Part shown: positions 8,747-16,252 of the stretch, one piece after another
How positions within the stretch are numbered: the stretch's first letter is position 1
Layout of the letters: every line of letters starts with the position of its first letter
DNA from: Pelomonas sp039929605
Lineage (GTDB): Bacteria; Pseudomonadota; Gammaproteobacteria; Burkholderiales; Burkholderiaceae_C
Assembly (NCBI RefSeq): GCF_039929605.1
Contig: NZ_JBDSQX010000133.1
Coordinates: 31,324-95,323 of the forward strand
DNA length: 64,000 nt
Direction of reading: 5' to 3'
Notes under the pieces: generated by a model
Seen by the model: only the letters and a program-made list of their open reading frames with translations
Database searches by the model: none
Told to the model about the DNA's origin: nothing
Translations under genes and position numbers: made by a program

Positions 8747-10534
8747 TCAGAAAGCTTCGAGCGACATGGCGGTCACGCTGTCAGCGCCGTCGACTATTGC
8801 CGCTCGCAGTGACGCGGTGCGCGGCAGGATGTGCTCGGCGTAGAAACGCGCGGTGACGATCTTGGCTTCCATGAAAGCCTTGTCGGTCGCCATTGCGTCT
8901 TCCGCCGCCAGCAGCGCGCGGGCAAGCTGCCAGCCGGCGACGAGGTTGCCAGCCAGCATCAGGTAGGGCACCGAGCCGGCATAGGCCGCGTTCGGGTTGG
9001 CCTTGGCCTGCGCCGCAATGAAGTCGACCACGGCAAGGTAGTCCTCACGCGAAGCGCGCAGCGCCTTCAGCACGGCGCGTGCGGCGACGCTGTCTCGCTT
9101 GGTCAGGACTGCTTCGGTCCCCTCGATCTGGCCGGCCACGGCACGCGCCAGTTGGCCGCCGTCGCGCGCCGTCTTGCGGCTGACCAGGTCGTTGGCCTGA
9201 ATGGCCGTCGTGCCTTCGTAGATGGTCAGGATCTTCGCGTCGCGGTAGTACTGCGCCGCGCCGGTTTCCTCAATGAAGCCCATGCCGCCATGTACCTGCA
9301 CGCCCAGACTCGTGACCTCCAGGCTCATCTCGGTGCTGTAGCCCTTCACCAGCGGCACCATGAATTCGTAGAAGGCCTGGTTCTGCTTGCGCGTGTCGGC
9401 GTCGGGATGGTGATGGGCGGCGTCGAACGTGGCCGCCGCCGTGCTCGCCATCGCGCGGCAGCCCTCGGTCAGCGAGCGCATCGTCATCAGCATGCGGCGC
9501 ACGTCGGGGTGATGAATGATGGCCGCGCTGCCGGCCACCGAGCCGTCCACCGGGCGGGACTGCACGCGGTCCTTCGCGTAGCCGACGGCCTTTTGATAGG
9601 CGCGGTCGGCGATGGCAATGCCCTGCAGGCCGACGCCGTAGCGGGCCGCGTTCATCATGATGAACATGACCTCCAGGCCGCGGTTCTCCTGGCCGACGAG
9701 AGTACCGATCGCACCGCCGTTGTCGCCGAACTGAAGCACCGCCGTCGGGCTGGCCTTGATGCCCATCTTGTGCTCGATGGACACGCAGTGCGCGTCGTTG
9801 CGCGCGCCTAACGTCCCGTCCGCGTTGACGAGGAACTTCGGCACCAGGAACAGGCTGATGCCCTTCACGCCCTCCGGCGCACCCGCCACGCGGGCCAGCA
9901 CCAGGTGGCAGATGTTCTCGGCCATGTCGTGCTCACCGTAGGTGATGAAGATCTTGGTGCCGAAGATCTTGTACGTGCCGTCGCCTTGCGGCTCGGCGCG
10001 CGTACGCACCAGTGCCAGGTCCGAGCCGGCCTGTGGCTCGGTGAGGTTCATCGTGCCCGTCCACGAGCCGTCCAGCAGCTTTGGGATATAGACGGAGCGC
10101 TGCTCGTCGGTCCCCGCGGTCAGCAGCGCCTCGACGGCGCCATCGGTCAGCAGCGGGCACAGCGCGAAACTCATGTTGGCCGCCTGCAGCATCTCGTTGC
10201 AGGCTGCGGCGATCGTCTTGGGCGCACCCTGGCCGCCGAACTCGGTCGGGTGCACCAAGCCCTGCCAGCCGCCTTCGGCATAGGCGCGGAAGGCCTGCTT
10301 GAAGCCGGGCGTCGTCGTGACCACGCCGTCCTTCCAAGACGACGGATTCTTGTCACCCTCGAAGTTCAGCGGCGCGATGACATCCTCGGTCAGCTTGGCG
10401 CATTCCTCCAGCACGGCAGCGGCCGTGTCCAGGCCGAAGTCGGCGAAGGCAGGGACCTGCTGTGTCAACGTCTCCAGCCCGGCGAGGTGCTGGAGGTTGA
10501 AGAGCATGTCCTTGATGGGGGCTTGGTAACTCAT
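8747..10534 (-). CDS. Acyl-CoA dehydrogenase, long form with C-terminal extension
   Basis: The 595-residue FAD enzyme introduces the alpha-beta double bond into an acyl-CoA and hands electrons to ETF. The flavin-binding segment NLTEPQAGSDL is at residues 163-173, followed by FGTKIFITYGEHD. The signature KGYSTEMSLEVTSLGVQVHGGMGF and YEGTTAIQANDL (catalytic Glu near residue 440) follow. The extra C-terminal domain matches the approximately 600-residue subgroup that includes DmdC-like methylmercaptopropionyl-CoA dehydrogenases, so chain specificity is open. A good GGAGGAA Shine-Dalgarno precedes the ATG. It lies downstream of etfBA, its expected electron acceptor, beyond a terminator. Confidence 0.93.
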   Translation of the reverse strand: MSYQAPIKDMLFNLQHLAGLETLTQQVPAFADFGLDTAAAVLEECAKLTEDVIAPLNFEGDKNPSSWKDGVVTTTPGFKQAFRAYAEGGWQGLVHPTEFGGQGAPKTIAAACNEMLQAANMSFALCPLLTDGAVEALLTAGTDEQRSVYIPKLLDGSWTGTMNLTEPQAGSDLALVRTRAEPQGDGTYKIFGTKIFITYGEHDMAENICHLVLARVAGAPEGVKGISLFLVPKFLVNADGTLGARNDAHCVSIEHKMGIKASPTAVLQFGDNGGAIGTLVGQENRGLEVMFIMMNAARYGVGLQGIAIADRAYQKAVGYAKDRVQSRPVDGSVAGSAAIIHHPDVRRMLMTMRSLTEGCRAMASTAAATFDAAHHHPDADTRKQNQAFYEFMVPLVKGYSTEMSLEVTSLGVQVHGGMGFIEETGAAQYYRDAKILTIYEGTTAIQANDLVSRKTARDGGQLARAVAGQIEGTEAVLTKRDSVAARAVLKALRASREDYLAVVDFIAAQAKANPNAAYAGSVPYLMLAGNLVAGWQLARALLAAEDAMATDKAFMEAKIVTARFYAEHILPRTASLRAAIVDGADSVTAMSLEAF

Positions 10535-10554
10535 TTGTTCCTCCTGCCGGATAC

Positions 10555-10590
10555 AAAAAGGGCGCCGCGACAGAGAAAGTCGGGCGCCCG
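10555..10590 (-). terminator. Intrinsic terminator between etfA and the acyl-CoA dehydrogenase
   Basis: On the minus strand GGGCGCC and GGCGCCC arms enclose a 16-nt loop and are followed directly by TTTTT. It probably makes etfBA expression higher than that of the downstream dehydrogenase. Confidence 0.75.
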
Positions 10591-10611
10591 GGTGCGGGTC
10601 GGCGCTTGGGT

Positions 10612-11544
10612 TTACAGCGCGGCGACGAGTTCAGGCACGGCCACGAACAAGTCAGCCTCAAGACCGTAATCGGCCACCGAGAAGATCGGCGCTTCCGGGT
10701 CCTTGTTGATCGCGACGATGACCTTGGAGTCCTTCATGCCGGCCAGATGCTGGATGGCACCCGAGATGCCGGCCGCGATGTAGAGCTGCGGCGCGACGAT
10801 CTTGCCGGTCTGGCCCACCTGCCAGTCGTTGGGCGCGTAGCCCGCATCGACGGCAGCGCGCGAGGCGCCGAGGGCGGCGCCCAGCTTGTCGGCCAGCGGC
10901 GTCAGCACTTCCATGAACTTGTCGTTGCTGCCGAGAGCCCGGCCGCCCGACACGATGATCTTGGCGGCAGTCAGCTCGGGGCGGTCGCTCTTCGTCACCT
11001 CACGGCCCACGAAGCTGCTCTTGCCGCTGTCGGCAGCGGCGGCCACCGTCTCGACAGCTGCAGAGCCGCCGGTCGCAGCAGCCGGATCGAAGCCCGTCGT
11101 GCGCACGGTCAGCACCTTGGTCGCATCGCTGCTCTGCACGGTTGCAATCGCGTTGCCGGCGTAGATCGGACGCTCGAAGGTGTCGGCACTGATGACCTTG
11201 GTCACGTCGCTCAGCTGAGCGACGTCGAGCAAGGCGGCCACACGCGGCGCGACGTTCTTGCCAGCGGCGGTCGACGGGAAAAGAAGGTGGCTGTACCCCG
11301 AGGCCAGCGCGATCACCTGCGCGGCAACGTTCTCGGCCAGGCCTTCGGCCAGTGCGGCCGAATCGGCGTGCAGCACCTTGGTGACACCGGCGATCTGCGC
11401 CGCCGCAGCAGCGGCTGCTGCGGCGTTGTGGCCGGCGACCAGCACGTGCACCTCGCCGCCAATCGCTACGGCGGCGGAGACGGTGTTCAGCGTCGCGCCC
11501 TTGATCGAGGCGTTGTCGTGTTCAGCAATAACGAGCGCAGTCAT
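10612..11544 (-). CDS. etfA: Electron transfer flavoprotein alpha subunit
   Basis: This 310-residue subunit holds the FAD of ETF, which collects electrons from acyl-CoA dehydrogenases and delivers them to ETF-ubiquinone oxidoreductase. The N-terminal domain starts MTALVIAEHDN. The C-terminal FAD domain contains SGGRALGSNDKFME, GASRAAVDAGYAPNDWQVGQTGK, APQLYIAAGISGAIQHLAGM and IVAINKDPEAPIF, all diagnostic. The start overlaps the etfB stop by one base within ATGA-type coupling. Length and motif order are normal. Confidence 0.96.
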   Translation of the reverse strand: MTALVIAEHDNASIKGATLNTVSAAVAIGGEVHVLVAGHNAAAAAAAAAQIAGVTKVLHADSAALAEGLAENVAAQVIALASGYSHLLFPSTAAGKNVAPRVAALLDVAQLSDVTKVISADTFERPIYAGNAIATVQSSDATKVLTVRTTGFDPAAATGGSAAVETVAAAADSGKSSFVGREVTKSDRPELTAAKIIVSGGRALGSNDKFMEVLTPLADKLGAALGASRAAVDAGYAPNDWQVGQTGKIVAPQLYIAAGISGAIQHLAGMKDSKVIVAINKDPEAPIFSVADYGLEADLFVAVPELVAAL

Positions 11545-12293
11545 CAGATCACCTTCGCTTCAGTCTTCAGTTTGTTCACCAGCGTGGCCACATCGGGCAC
11601 CTTCACGCCTGCGCCACGCTTGGGCGGCTCGCTGACCTTGAGCGTCTTGATGCGCGGCGTCACGTCCACTCCCAGGTCGGCCGGCTTGAAGATGTCGAGC
11701 TGCTTCTTCTTGGCCTTCATGATGTTGGGCAGCGTCACATAACGCGGCTCGTTCAGACGCAGGTCGGTTGTGATGACGGCAGGCAGGCTCAGCGACACCG
11801 TCTCCAGGCCGCCGTCGACCTCGCGGGTGACGGCCACCTTGTCGCCGGTCACTTCGACCTTGGACGCGAAGGTGCCTTGCGGCATGCCGGTCAGTGCAGC
11901 CAGCATCTGGCCGGTCTGGTTGCAGTCGTCATCGATGGCCTGCTTGCCCAGGATGACCAGGCTGGGGCCTTCCTTGTCGACCAGCGCCTTCAGCAGCTTG
12001 GCGACTGCCAGCGGCTGCAGCTCTTCGGTGGTCTCGACCAGGATGGCGCGGTCGGCGCCGATGGCCATCGCCGTGCGCAGCGTTTCCTGGCACTGCGTGA
12101 CGCCGCAGGACACGGCGATCACCTCGGTGACGACGCCCTTCTCCCTGAGGCGCACGGCCTCTTCAACGGCGATCTCGTCGAAGGGGTTCATCGACATCTT
12201 CACGTTGGCGATGTCGACACCCGTGCCGTCGCTTTTCACTCGCACCTTGACGTTGTAGTCGACGACGCGCTTTACCGGGACCAAGACTTTCAT
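11544..12293 (-). CDS. etfB: Electron transfer flavoprotein beta subunit
   Basis: The 249-residue beta subunit binds AMP and docks with acyl-CoA dehydrogenases. It shows MKVLVPVKRVVDYNVK, NPFDEIAVEEAVRLREKG, the ETF-beta segment GADRAILVETTEELQPLAVAKLL, and LGKQAIDDDCNQTGQMLAALTG. It is the first gene of its operon, reading away from murI. Two palindromes in the 170-nt upstream gap (12312 and 12370) are candidate operators for control by acyl-CoA- or branched-chain-responsive regulators. Confidence 0.96.
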   Translation of the reverse strand: MKVLVPVKRVVDYNVKVRVKSDGTGVDIANVKMSMNPFDEIAVEEAVRLREKGVVTEVIAVSCGVTQCQETLRTAMAIGADRAILVETTEELQPLAVAKLLKALVDKEGPSLVILGKQAIDDDCNQTGQMLAALTGMPQGTFASKVEVTGDKVAVTREVDGGLETVSLSLPAVITTDLRLNEPRYVTLPNIMKAKKKQLDIFKPADLGVDVTPRIKTLKVSEPPKRGAGVKVPDVATLVNKLKTEAKVI

Positions 12294-12311
12294 CGAAAAC
12301 TCCAGCTCGAA

Positions 12312-12327
12312 TTGACGTAAACGTTAA
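12312..12327. promoter_or_regulatory. LiuR-like palindrome upstream of etfBA
   Basis: The 16-nt element TTGACGTAAACGTTAA is an inverted repeat (TTGACGT / ACGTTAA, one mismatch), 19 nt before the etfB start. It resembles the operator described for LiuR, a MerR-type regulator of branched-chain amino acid breakdown whose regulon often includes acyl-CoA dehydrogenases. The match to LiuR is from memory of the consensus and is not tested. Confidence 0.45.
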
Positions 12328-12369
12328 GTTGATTCTACGGGGCGCTCCGTGCGGAGCTGTGCACAAAAA

Positions 12370-12383
12370 AGCACGATCGTTCT
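12370..12383. promoter_or_regulatory. TetR-type palindrome upstream of etfBA
   Basis: AGCACGATCGTTCT is a 14-nt palindrome with one mismatched pair around a perfect ACGATCGT centre. It lies between the divergent etfB and murI starts and has the look of a TetR-family operator such as those controlling fatty-acid degradation in betaproteobacteria. No regulator gene is adjacent. Confidence 0.4.
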
Positions 12384-12464
12384 ATTCTAGCCAGAGGTCT
12401 GCGTACCTCGAGAAAAGTCTTTTAGGAGACCCTCTCGAATCGAGAAGCTAGACTGCTTTCACCC

Positions 12465-13307
12465 ATGAAGATTGCCTCCACACCGCAGCGAGAATTCGGC
12501 GCAAGCATCGGAGTTTTCGACTCAGGCGTCGGCGGCTTCACGGTGCTGCGCGAGTTGCGCGCGCTGCTGCCCACCACCCGGCTGCGCTACCTGGCCGACA
12601 CGGCCTACGCACCCTACGGCAACCGCAGCCCGGAAGACATCCGCGCACGCAGCTTCGCCATCACCGAGCACCTGATCGCGCAGGACGCGAAGCTGATCGT
12701 CGTCGCCTGCAACACCGCCACCGCGCATGCCATTGACGCGCTGCGGGCCCGCTGGCCCAGCCTGCCCTTCGTCGGCACCGAGCCAGGCATCAAGCCGGCC
12801 GTCGCGGTCACACGCAATAGCCGCATCGGCCTGCTGGCCACGCCGGCCACTGCCGCGAGTGCACGGCTGCGCGCGCTGATCGAGCGACATGCGGGAGACC
12901 GGCAGGTCGTGGTCCAGGGCTGCGCCGGCATCGTCGATCGCATCGAGGCGGGTGATCTCACCAGCACGGAACTGCGTACGCTGATCGACCGTTACTGCGA
13001 ACCACTGTGCGTTGCTGGCGTCGACACGGCACTGCTCGGCTGCACGCACTACCCGCTGATCGAGCCGCTTTGGCAGGCGGCGCTTGGCCCCGAGGTGACG
13101 CTGCTGCGCATCGAGACGGCGGTTGCGCGCCGTGCGGTTGACCTCTGGTCGCCGGCGCCTGCCAATCACGCCGACCTCGACATCGAGACCAGCGGCGATC
13201 CCGTCGTTCTGCGCGGCTGGATCGCGCAGGTGCTGGGCTGGCAGAGCGTGAACGTCCAAGCCTGGCAGCCAGAAAACAGCAACGGCCAGCAGGCGCTGAC
13301 CGTTTGA
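12465..13307 (+). CDS. murI: Glutamate racemase
   Basis: This 280-residue enzyme converts L-glutamate to D-glutamate for peptidoglycan. The family motifs are plain: FDSGVGGFTVLREL at residues 18-31, VVACNTATAHAID with catalytic Cys82, GTEPGIKPAV, and LLGCTHYPLIEPL with the second catalytic Cys193. Length is normal. The start gives MKIASTPQREFGASIGVFDSG, slightly extended at the N-terminus. It is monocistronic here. The mobile island begins just downstream, so murI marks the chromosome side of the left border. Confidence 0.96.
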   Translation: MKIASTPQREFGASIGVFDSGVGGFTVLRELRALLPTTRLRYLADTAYAPYGNRSPEDIRARSFAITEHLIAQDAKLIVVACNTATAHAIDALRARWPSLPFVGTEPGIKPAVAVTRNSRIGLLATPATAASARLRALIERHAGDRQVVVQGCAGIVDRIEAGDLTSTELRTLIDRYCEPLCVAGVDTALLGCTHYPLIEPLWQAALGPEVTLLRIETAVARRAVDLWSPAPANHADLDIETSGDPVVLRGWIAQVLGWQSVNVQAWQPENSNGQQALTV

Positions 13308-13321
13308 GAGCTGTCGACAGT

Positions 13322-13344
13322 TGGTGCCGGGACGGGCACTGAAC
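13322..13344 (-). other. Candidate left attachment site (tRNA 3'-end-like sequence)
   Basis: On the minus strand the segment reads GTTCAGTGCCCGTCCCGGCACCA. It aligns with the T-arm, acceptor and CCA of tRNA-Leu(UAA) at 27712-27735 with three single-base indels, sharing an identical CCCGTCCCG core. The orientation is the one expected of the distal repeat left by integration into a tRNA 3' end. The imperfect match keeps confidence moderate. Confidence 0.5.
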
Positions 13345-13397
13345 ACTGCCCGCTAGGCCGCGTGGTTGCTAGCTCTCGCTGACCGGCATCGAGCACT

Positions 13398-13417
13398 GTT
13401 CCCCCATTTGTTCCCCC
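13398..13417. repeat. Left-end integrase arm-type repeats
   Basis: Two copies of GTTCCCCC stand at 13398 and 13410, 12 nt apart. The same octamer, mostly as GGGGGAAC, occurs several times between the integrase gene and tRNA-Leu at the other end of the island. Shared short repeats at both ends are expected of integrase arm-binding sites. Confidence 0.5.
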
Positions 13418-13601
13418 GGCTGCTCAGCGGTAGGCGGCGATGTCACGCCCTCACCCATAACCTACGGGTGACTGCCGCCGCGCCCTGCTCATCCAACCGG
13501 GTGATCGGGTAGTCTCCGTTCAGTCGTGCATCGTCTTCTACGTTCCTGCGCAAACCGGCGCAGCTTTGCGCGCACCGGGCAGCCCGAGCAGAATCAAGCG
13601 C

Positions 13602-13943
13602 ATGAACATGCTGCTCCACGAACTCAAGCGCCGGGGCTTCATGTTGCACGACTGCATAGCCGTGGCCGCGCCCGAGCAGGCCGTGCGCGTCATCGAGAAC
13701 GCTGGTGCGCGCGTCCCCTTTTTTATGGGCAGCGAGGTTCGGCCCGGCCCGTTCTGGTGTGTTCAGGAAGCCGACGCGCCAGCCCTTGAAACCGCAGGCT
13801 ACTGGCGTCTGGATCGGTCCGCGCTGATTGACCTGGGCCGCCCGCCCCTGGCCTTGTCACTGGCGGCGCTGCCCGGGATCAGATTTCGAGTCCGACCCTT
13901 GGCCGGTCGCTGGCAAGGAGCGGGGCACTGGTTTCGCCGCTGA
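13602..13943 (+). CDS. Hypothetical protein, 113 residues
   Basis: I do not recognise this protein. It starts MNMLLHELKRRGFMLHDCIA, has a region AVRVIENAGARVPFFMGSEV, and is soluble with a basic C-terminus (RVRPLAGRWQGAGHWFRR). It is the first rightward gene of the island, about 260 nt inside the proposed left border. The next frame begins as a CTGA overlap with its stop. The sequence could encode a small phage-type accessory protein. Confidence 0.45.
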   Translation: MNMLLHELKRRGFMLHDCIAVAAPEQAVRVIENAGARVPFFMGSEVRPGPFWCVQEADAPALETAGYWRLDRSALIDLGRPPLALSLAALPGIRFRVRPLAGRWQGAGHWFRR

Positions 13944-14140
13944 CCGCTGGACGCTGTGGCGAGCTGGCAGGCATCAGCGGCGCATGGAGCCACCGCCGGA
14001 ACGGTGAAGCGGTTGCAGGCGCAACACCTGTCACCGCGATAACGGTTGTCACTGACTCGGCAACATGGGTTGCAATACAGCAAATCAATTGGGAGCGCAA
14101 GCCAAAGGGCGGCAAAGTCTGGTTCGACCGATGGCAATAG
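13940..14140 (+). CDS. Possible small protein with CTG start
   Basis: An open frame of 66 codons overlaps the stop of the preceding gene as CTGA and has no ATG, GTG or TTG. Its C-terminal part (WVAIQQINWERKPKGGKVWFDRWQ) looks like genuine protein rather than chance translation, with AT-leaning codons. It ends 30 nt before the next gene. It may be a real CTG-initiated gene, or a remnant whose start was lost or shifted. Function unknown. Confidence 0.3.
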   Translation: MTAGRCGELAGISGAWSHRRNGEAVAGATPVTAITVVTDSATWVAIQQINWERKPKGGKVWFDRWQ

Positions 14141-14169
14141 CGCCAAGCGGAGATCCGGAGAAACGACCC

Positions 14170-14466
14170 ATGCAACACGTCCAGGCCCATGTCCCCGAGT
14201 TCAGGCTGGCACCGCCACAACTACTGTCCGTCGTCGACGACATCGCCGACCACGCCGCCCAGGCGCTGGACCTCGGCCAGGTGGCGCTGGGCCTGACCAG
14301 TGGCGAGGCCCGCGAAGCGGTGAGCATGCTGCTGCAACACGTCCGGCGGATTGGCTTCGCGGCCGACGCATCCGTCGACGATTGCACAGCGGACCTGGCG
14401 GCGGTTTGGGGCGTGGGCGAGCCGACGACGGGCCAGCGCATCCTCGAAAGCGTGCCCCGCGCGTGA
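14170..14466 (+). CDS. Hypothetical protein, 98 residues
   Basis: I do not recognise this protein. The ATG at 14170 has GGAG 9 nt upstream and is preferred to earlier in-frame ATGs. It is mainly helical and acidic (PQLLSVVDDIADHAAQALDLGQVALG, EAREAVSMLLQHVRRIGF, DDCTADLAAVWG). The stop overlaps the start of the HTH gene as GTGA, suggesting coupled translation. A regulatory partner of that gene is possible but unsupported. Confidence 0.5.
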   Translation: MQHVQAHVPEFRLAPPQLLSVVDDIADHAAQALDLGQVALGLTSGEAREAVSMLLQHVRRIGFAADASVDDCTADLAAVWGVGEPTTGQRILESVPRA

Positions 14467-14717
14467 GCCAGACCTGCGACCTCAACGAAGCGGCCGCACT
14501 GATGAAAATCCATCCCAAGACGGTGGCCGACCACATCGACAGCGGCGCGCTGCCGGCGGCGCGCATCGGGCGCGCCTACGTCATGCTCACGAAGGACGTG
14601 ATGGCGCTGATCGAGCGTGAGATCGTCAAGCAGACGGCCGAGCGCATGCGCCGTGTCACGCCAGCAGATCCGTTCGCAAAGGTGCCGGTGAAGCGGCGGC
14701 GCCGGGTCGGTCGGTAG
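14463..14717 (+). CDS. Small helix-turn-helix (excisionase/MerR-like) DNA-binding protein
   Basis: The 84-residue protein opens with a winged-helix pattern common to excisionase-type and AlpA-like proteins: CDLNEAAALMKIHPKTVADHIDSGALPAARIGRAYVML. A basic tail follows (KVPVKRRRRVGR). It starts at GTG 14463, overlapping the previous stop by four bases. A role as excisionase or local regulator of the island is likely from family and context. It is one of three such proteins in the island. Confidence 0.65.
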   Translation: MSQTCDLNEAAALMKIHPKTVADHIDSGALPAARIGRAYVMLTKDVMALIEREIVKQTAERMRRVTPADPFAKVPVKRRRRVGR

Positions 14718-14742
14718 CTTGCCGAACTGCAGGGGAGCACCG

Positions 14743-14940
14743 GTGCCGTGTCCGCATCTACCGGGAATCCGGCAGTTGCCCGCGAGGGGGCAGCCGGGGG
14801 TAGCACGCGCGCTCCCTTTTCCTACGCCTGAGGAAAAGGAGCGGGTTGCTCGCCGCCTGCAGCCCGGTGCCGCCATTCAGGCAGTTGCGGCCGGGCGCAT
14901 CCAGCCACCCCGCGATCCGCGTCGTGACTGCCAGCAGTGA
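14743..14940 (+). CDS. Possible small island protein, 65 residues
   Basis: A GTG at 14743 is preceded by AGGGGAG at good spacing. The frame ends as TGA inside a GTGA junction with the antirepressor frame, as in the other coupled pairs here. The translation (ALPFPTPEEKERVARRLQPGAAIQAVAAG) is Arg-rich and unrecognised. A second, shorter frame is open in the same bases, so this call is tentative. Confidence 0.35.
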   Translation: MPCPHLPGIRQLPARGQPGVARALPFPTPEEKERVARRLQPGAAIQAVAAGRIQPPRDPRRDCQQ

Positions 14941-14966
14941 TCTATGGGCTTGTGGCTGTGGGCCGC

Positions 14967-15548
14967 ATGAACCCTAGCCAACTGATCCGCCGCCCGGCGC
15001 CAAGCCGCCGCGACATTGCAGCCAATGACGACGACGGCGAGGCGCTGGTGCCTGTCGAGTCCAACGTCATGGATACCCCTACCGTTCGTGGCCGCGTGCT
15101 GCATGCGCGCCTCGGTGTGTCGAAGGACTTGACGAGCTGGGCCAAGGCCCAGGTGCAGCGTGGGCGGCTGGTCGAGGGGCGCGACTACCTGCTCACCCAA
15201 CAGGGGGAGCAGCACGTGAGCGGCCGCAAGCGCGTCACCGAATATCACTTCACCGTCGAGGCTGCCAACGAACCGGTGCTGACCATGAGCAGCCGCGAGA
15301 TCGCCGAACTGACCGGAAAGGAGCATTTCAATGTTCGCCGTGACATCCGCGCCCTGCTGCAGGAGTTTGAAAAAGATGCCCTCAGTTTTGAGGGCATGTC
15401 GCAAGACAGCTATGGCCGCCCTCTGGAGGTGTTCAACCTGCCAAAGGACTTGACCATCACACTGGTGGCCGGCTACTCCGCGCCGCTGCGCCGATGGCTC
15501 AGTCTTGAGCCATGCGCCGGGAAGAGGACCCTCGCGGCTGCACGTTGA
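14967..15548 (+). CDS. Phage antirepressor, Rha-type domain, C-terminally altered
   Basis: The N-terminal half resembles AntA/AntB antirepressor domains (HARLGVSKDLTSWAKAQVQR, GRDYLLTQ). The second half is a Rha-type domain (LTMSSREIAELTGKEHFNVRRDIRALL, then YGRPLEVFNLPKDLTITLVAGYS). In Rha proteins GYS is normally followed by a segment like VxLRxxVIRRWQELE; here it changes to APLRRWLSLEPCAG and stops, so the end looks truncated or frame-shifted. ATG at 14967 is preferred to GTG at 14937. Such proteins relieve phage repressor control. Its decay supports a degenerate prophage. Confidence 0.65.
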   Translation: MNPSQLIRRPAPSRRDIAANDDDGEALVPVESNVMDTPTVRGRVLHARLGVSKDLTSWAKAQVQRGRLVEGRDYLLTQQGEQHVSGRKRVTEYHFTVEAANEPVLTMSSREIAELTGKEHFNVRRDIRALLQEFEKDALSFEGMSQDSYGRPLEVFNLPKDLTITLVAGYSAPLRRWLSLEPCAGKRTLAAAR

Positions 15549-15736
15549 TGTTTCACCTGTCGAGCAACGTGCTGACGCAGCTCGATATCAACTGCGCCGA
15601 GTTCTCGGCTCGGTACCGCGACAGAACCGGTGGCGGGATGCTGCTCCGGCTTGCGCTCGAAGCGGCCGGCTGCAGGCGGGCGCCCATATCGTCGGCAGGC
15701 AACGCAGAATTCATGCAACTTCTCGGGGGGATCGGA

Positions 15737-16252
15737 ATGAAACTCGTGGTCGCGTTTTCGATAGCCGCAGCTGCTGGCAGCACATTCGCGCAGAAGGCGC
15801 CAACCGGCATCCTTGCAATTTGCGGCAGCTCGCAGGTGGCGGATCTAGTCAAGCAGACCGTCCATGAAAAAATGCTTCCAGCATGGCTGGGCCGCATCGA
15901 ACCGAAGACATTCAGCGACGCCACGCGCGTGGACGCCGTCTCTACGACCAGGACCGATGCCCCGCTGAATCTGGTCGAATGCCGAGGCACGTTGAGCGTT
16001 GAGGCCTGGCACGGCCTGGACACCACCGTTGACCAGGCTATTCAGATGACGCTGGCGAATGACCCGGACGTGCTGGCCGCGCTTCCGCAGTCGTTCTCCG
16101 GCCCAGCTGACCGCCGACGCTACAACGTGCCCATCGTCTTCTCCGCCCAGAAGCAGAGCGCGCAGCTCGTGGTGCACGTCGGCCGCATCTCCTCTTTGCA
16201 GGGCCTGCTGACCACCGGCTTCCTGAAGAAGAAGCAAGAGCAGGGCGGCTAA
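15737..16252 (+). CDS. Predicted secreted protein, 171 residues, unknown function
   Basis: The ATG at 15737 follows a GGGGGGATCGGA stretch and gives a clear Sec signal peptide (MKLVVAFSIAAAAGSTFA, cleavage before QKAP). The mature protein has no recognised domain; it contains CGSSQVADLVKQTVHEKML and a later Cys (VECRGTL). The frame stays open upstream to 15512, but that would bury the signal peptide. It meets the virion-like gene convergently with a 4-nt overlap. A secreted protein among phage genes suggests cargo, but nothing more can be said. Confidence 0.55.
   Translation: MKLVVAFSIAAAAGSTFAQKAPTGILAICGSSQVADLVKQTVHEKMLPAWLGRIEPKTFSDATRVDAVSTTRTDAPLNLVECRGTLSVEAWHGLDTTVDQAIQMTLANDPDVLAALPQSFSGPADRRRYNVPIVFSAQKQSAQLVVHVGRISSLQGLLTTGFLKKKQEQGG

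Noticed and set aside
14046..14717. 223-codon frame spanning two small island genes
   Set aside because: Its C-terminal 84 codons are the HTH gene; the upstream part is out of frame with the well-formed protein at 14170.
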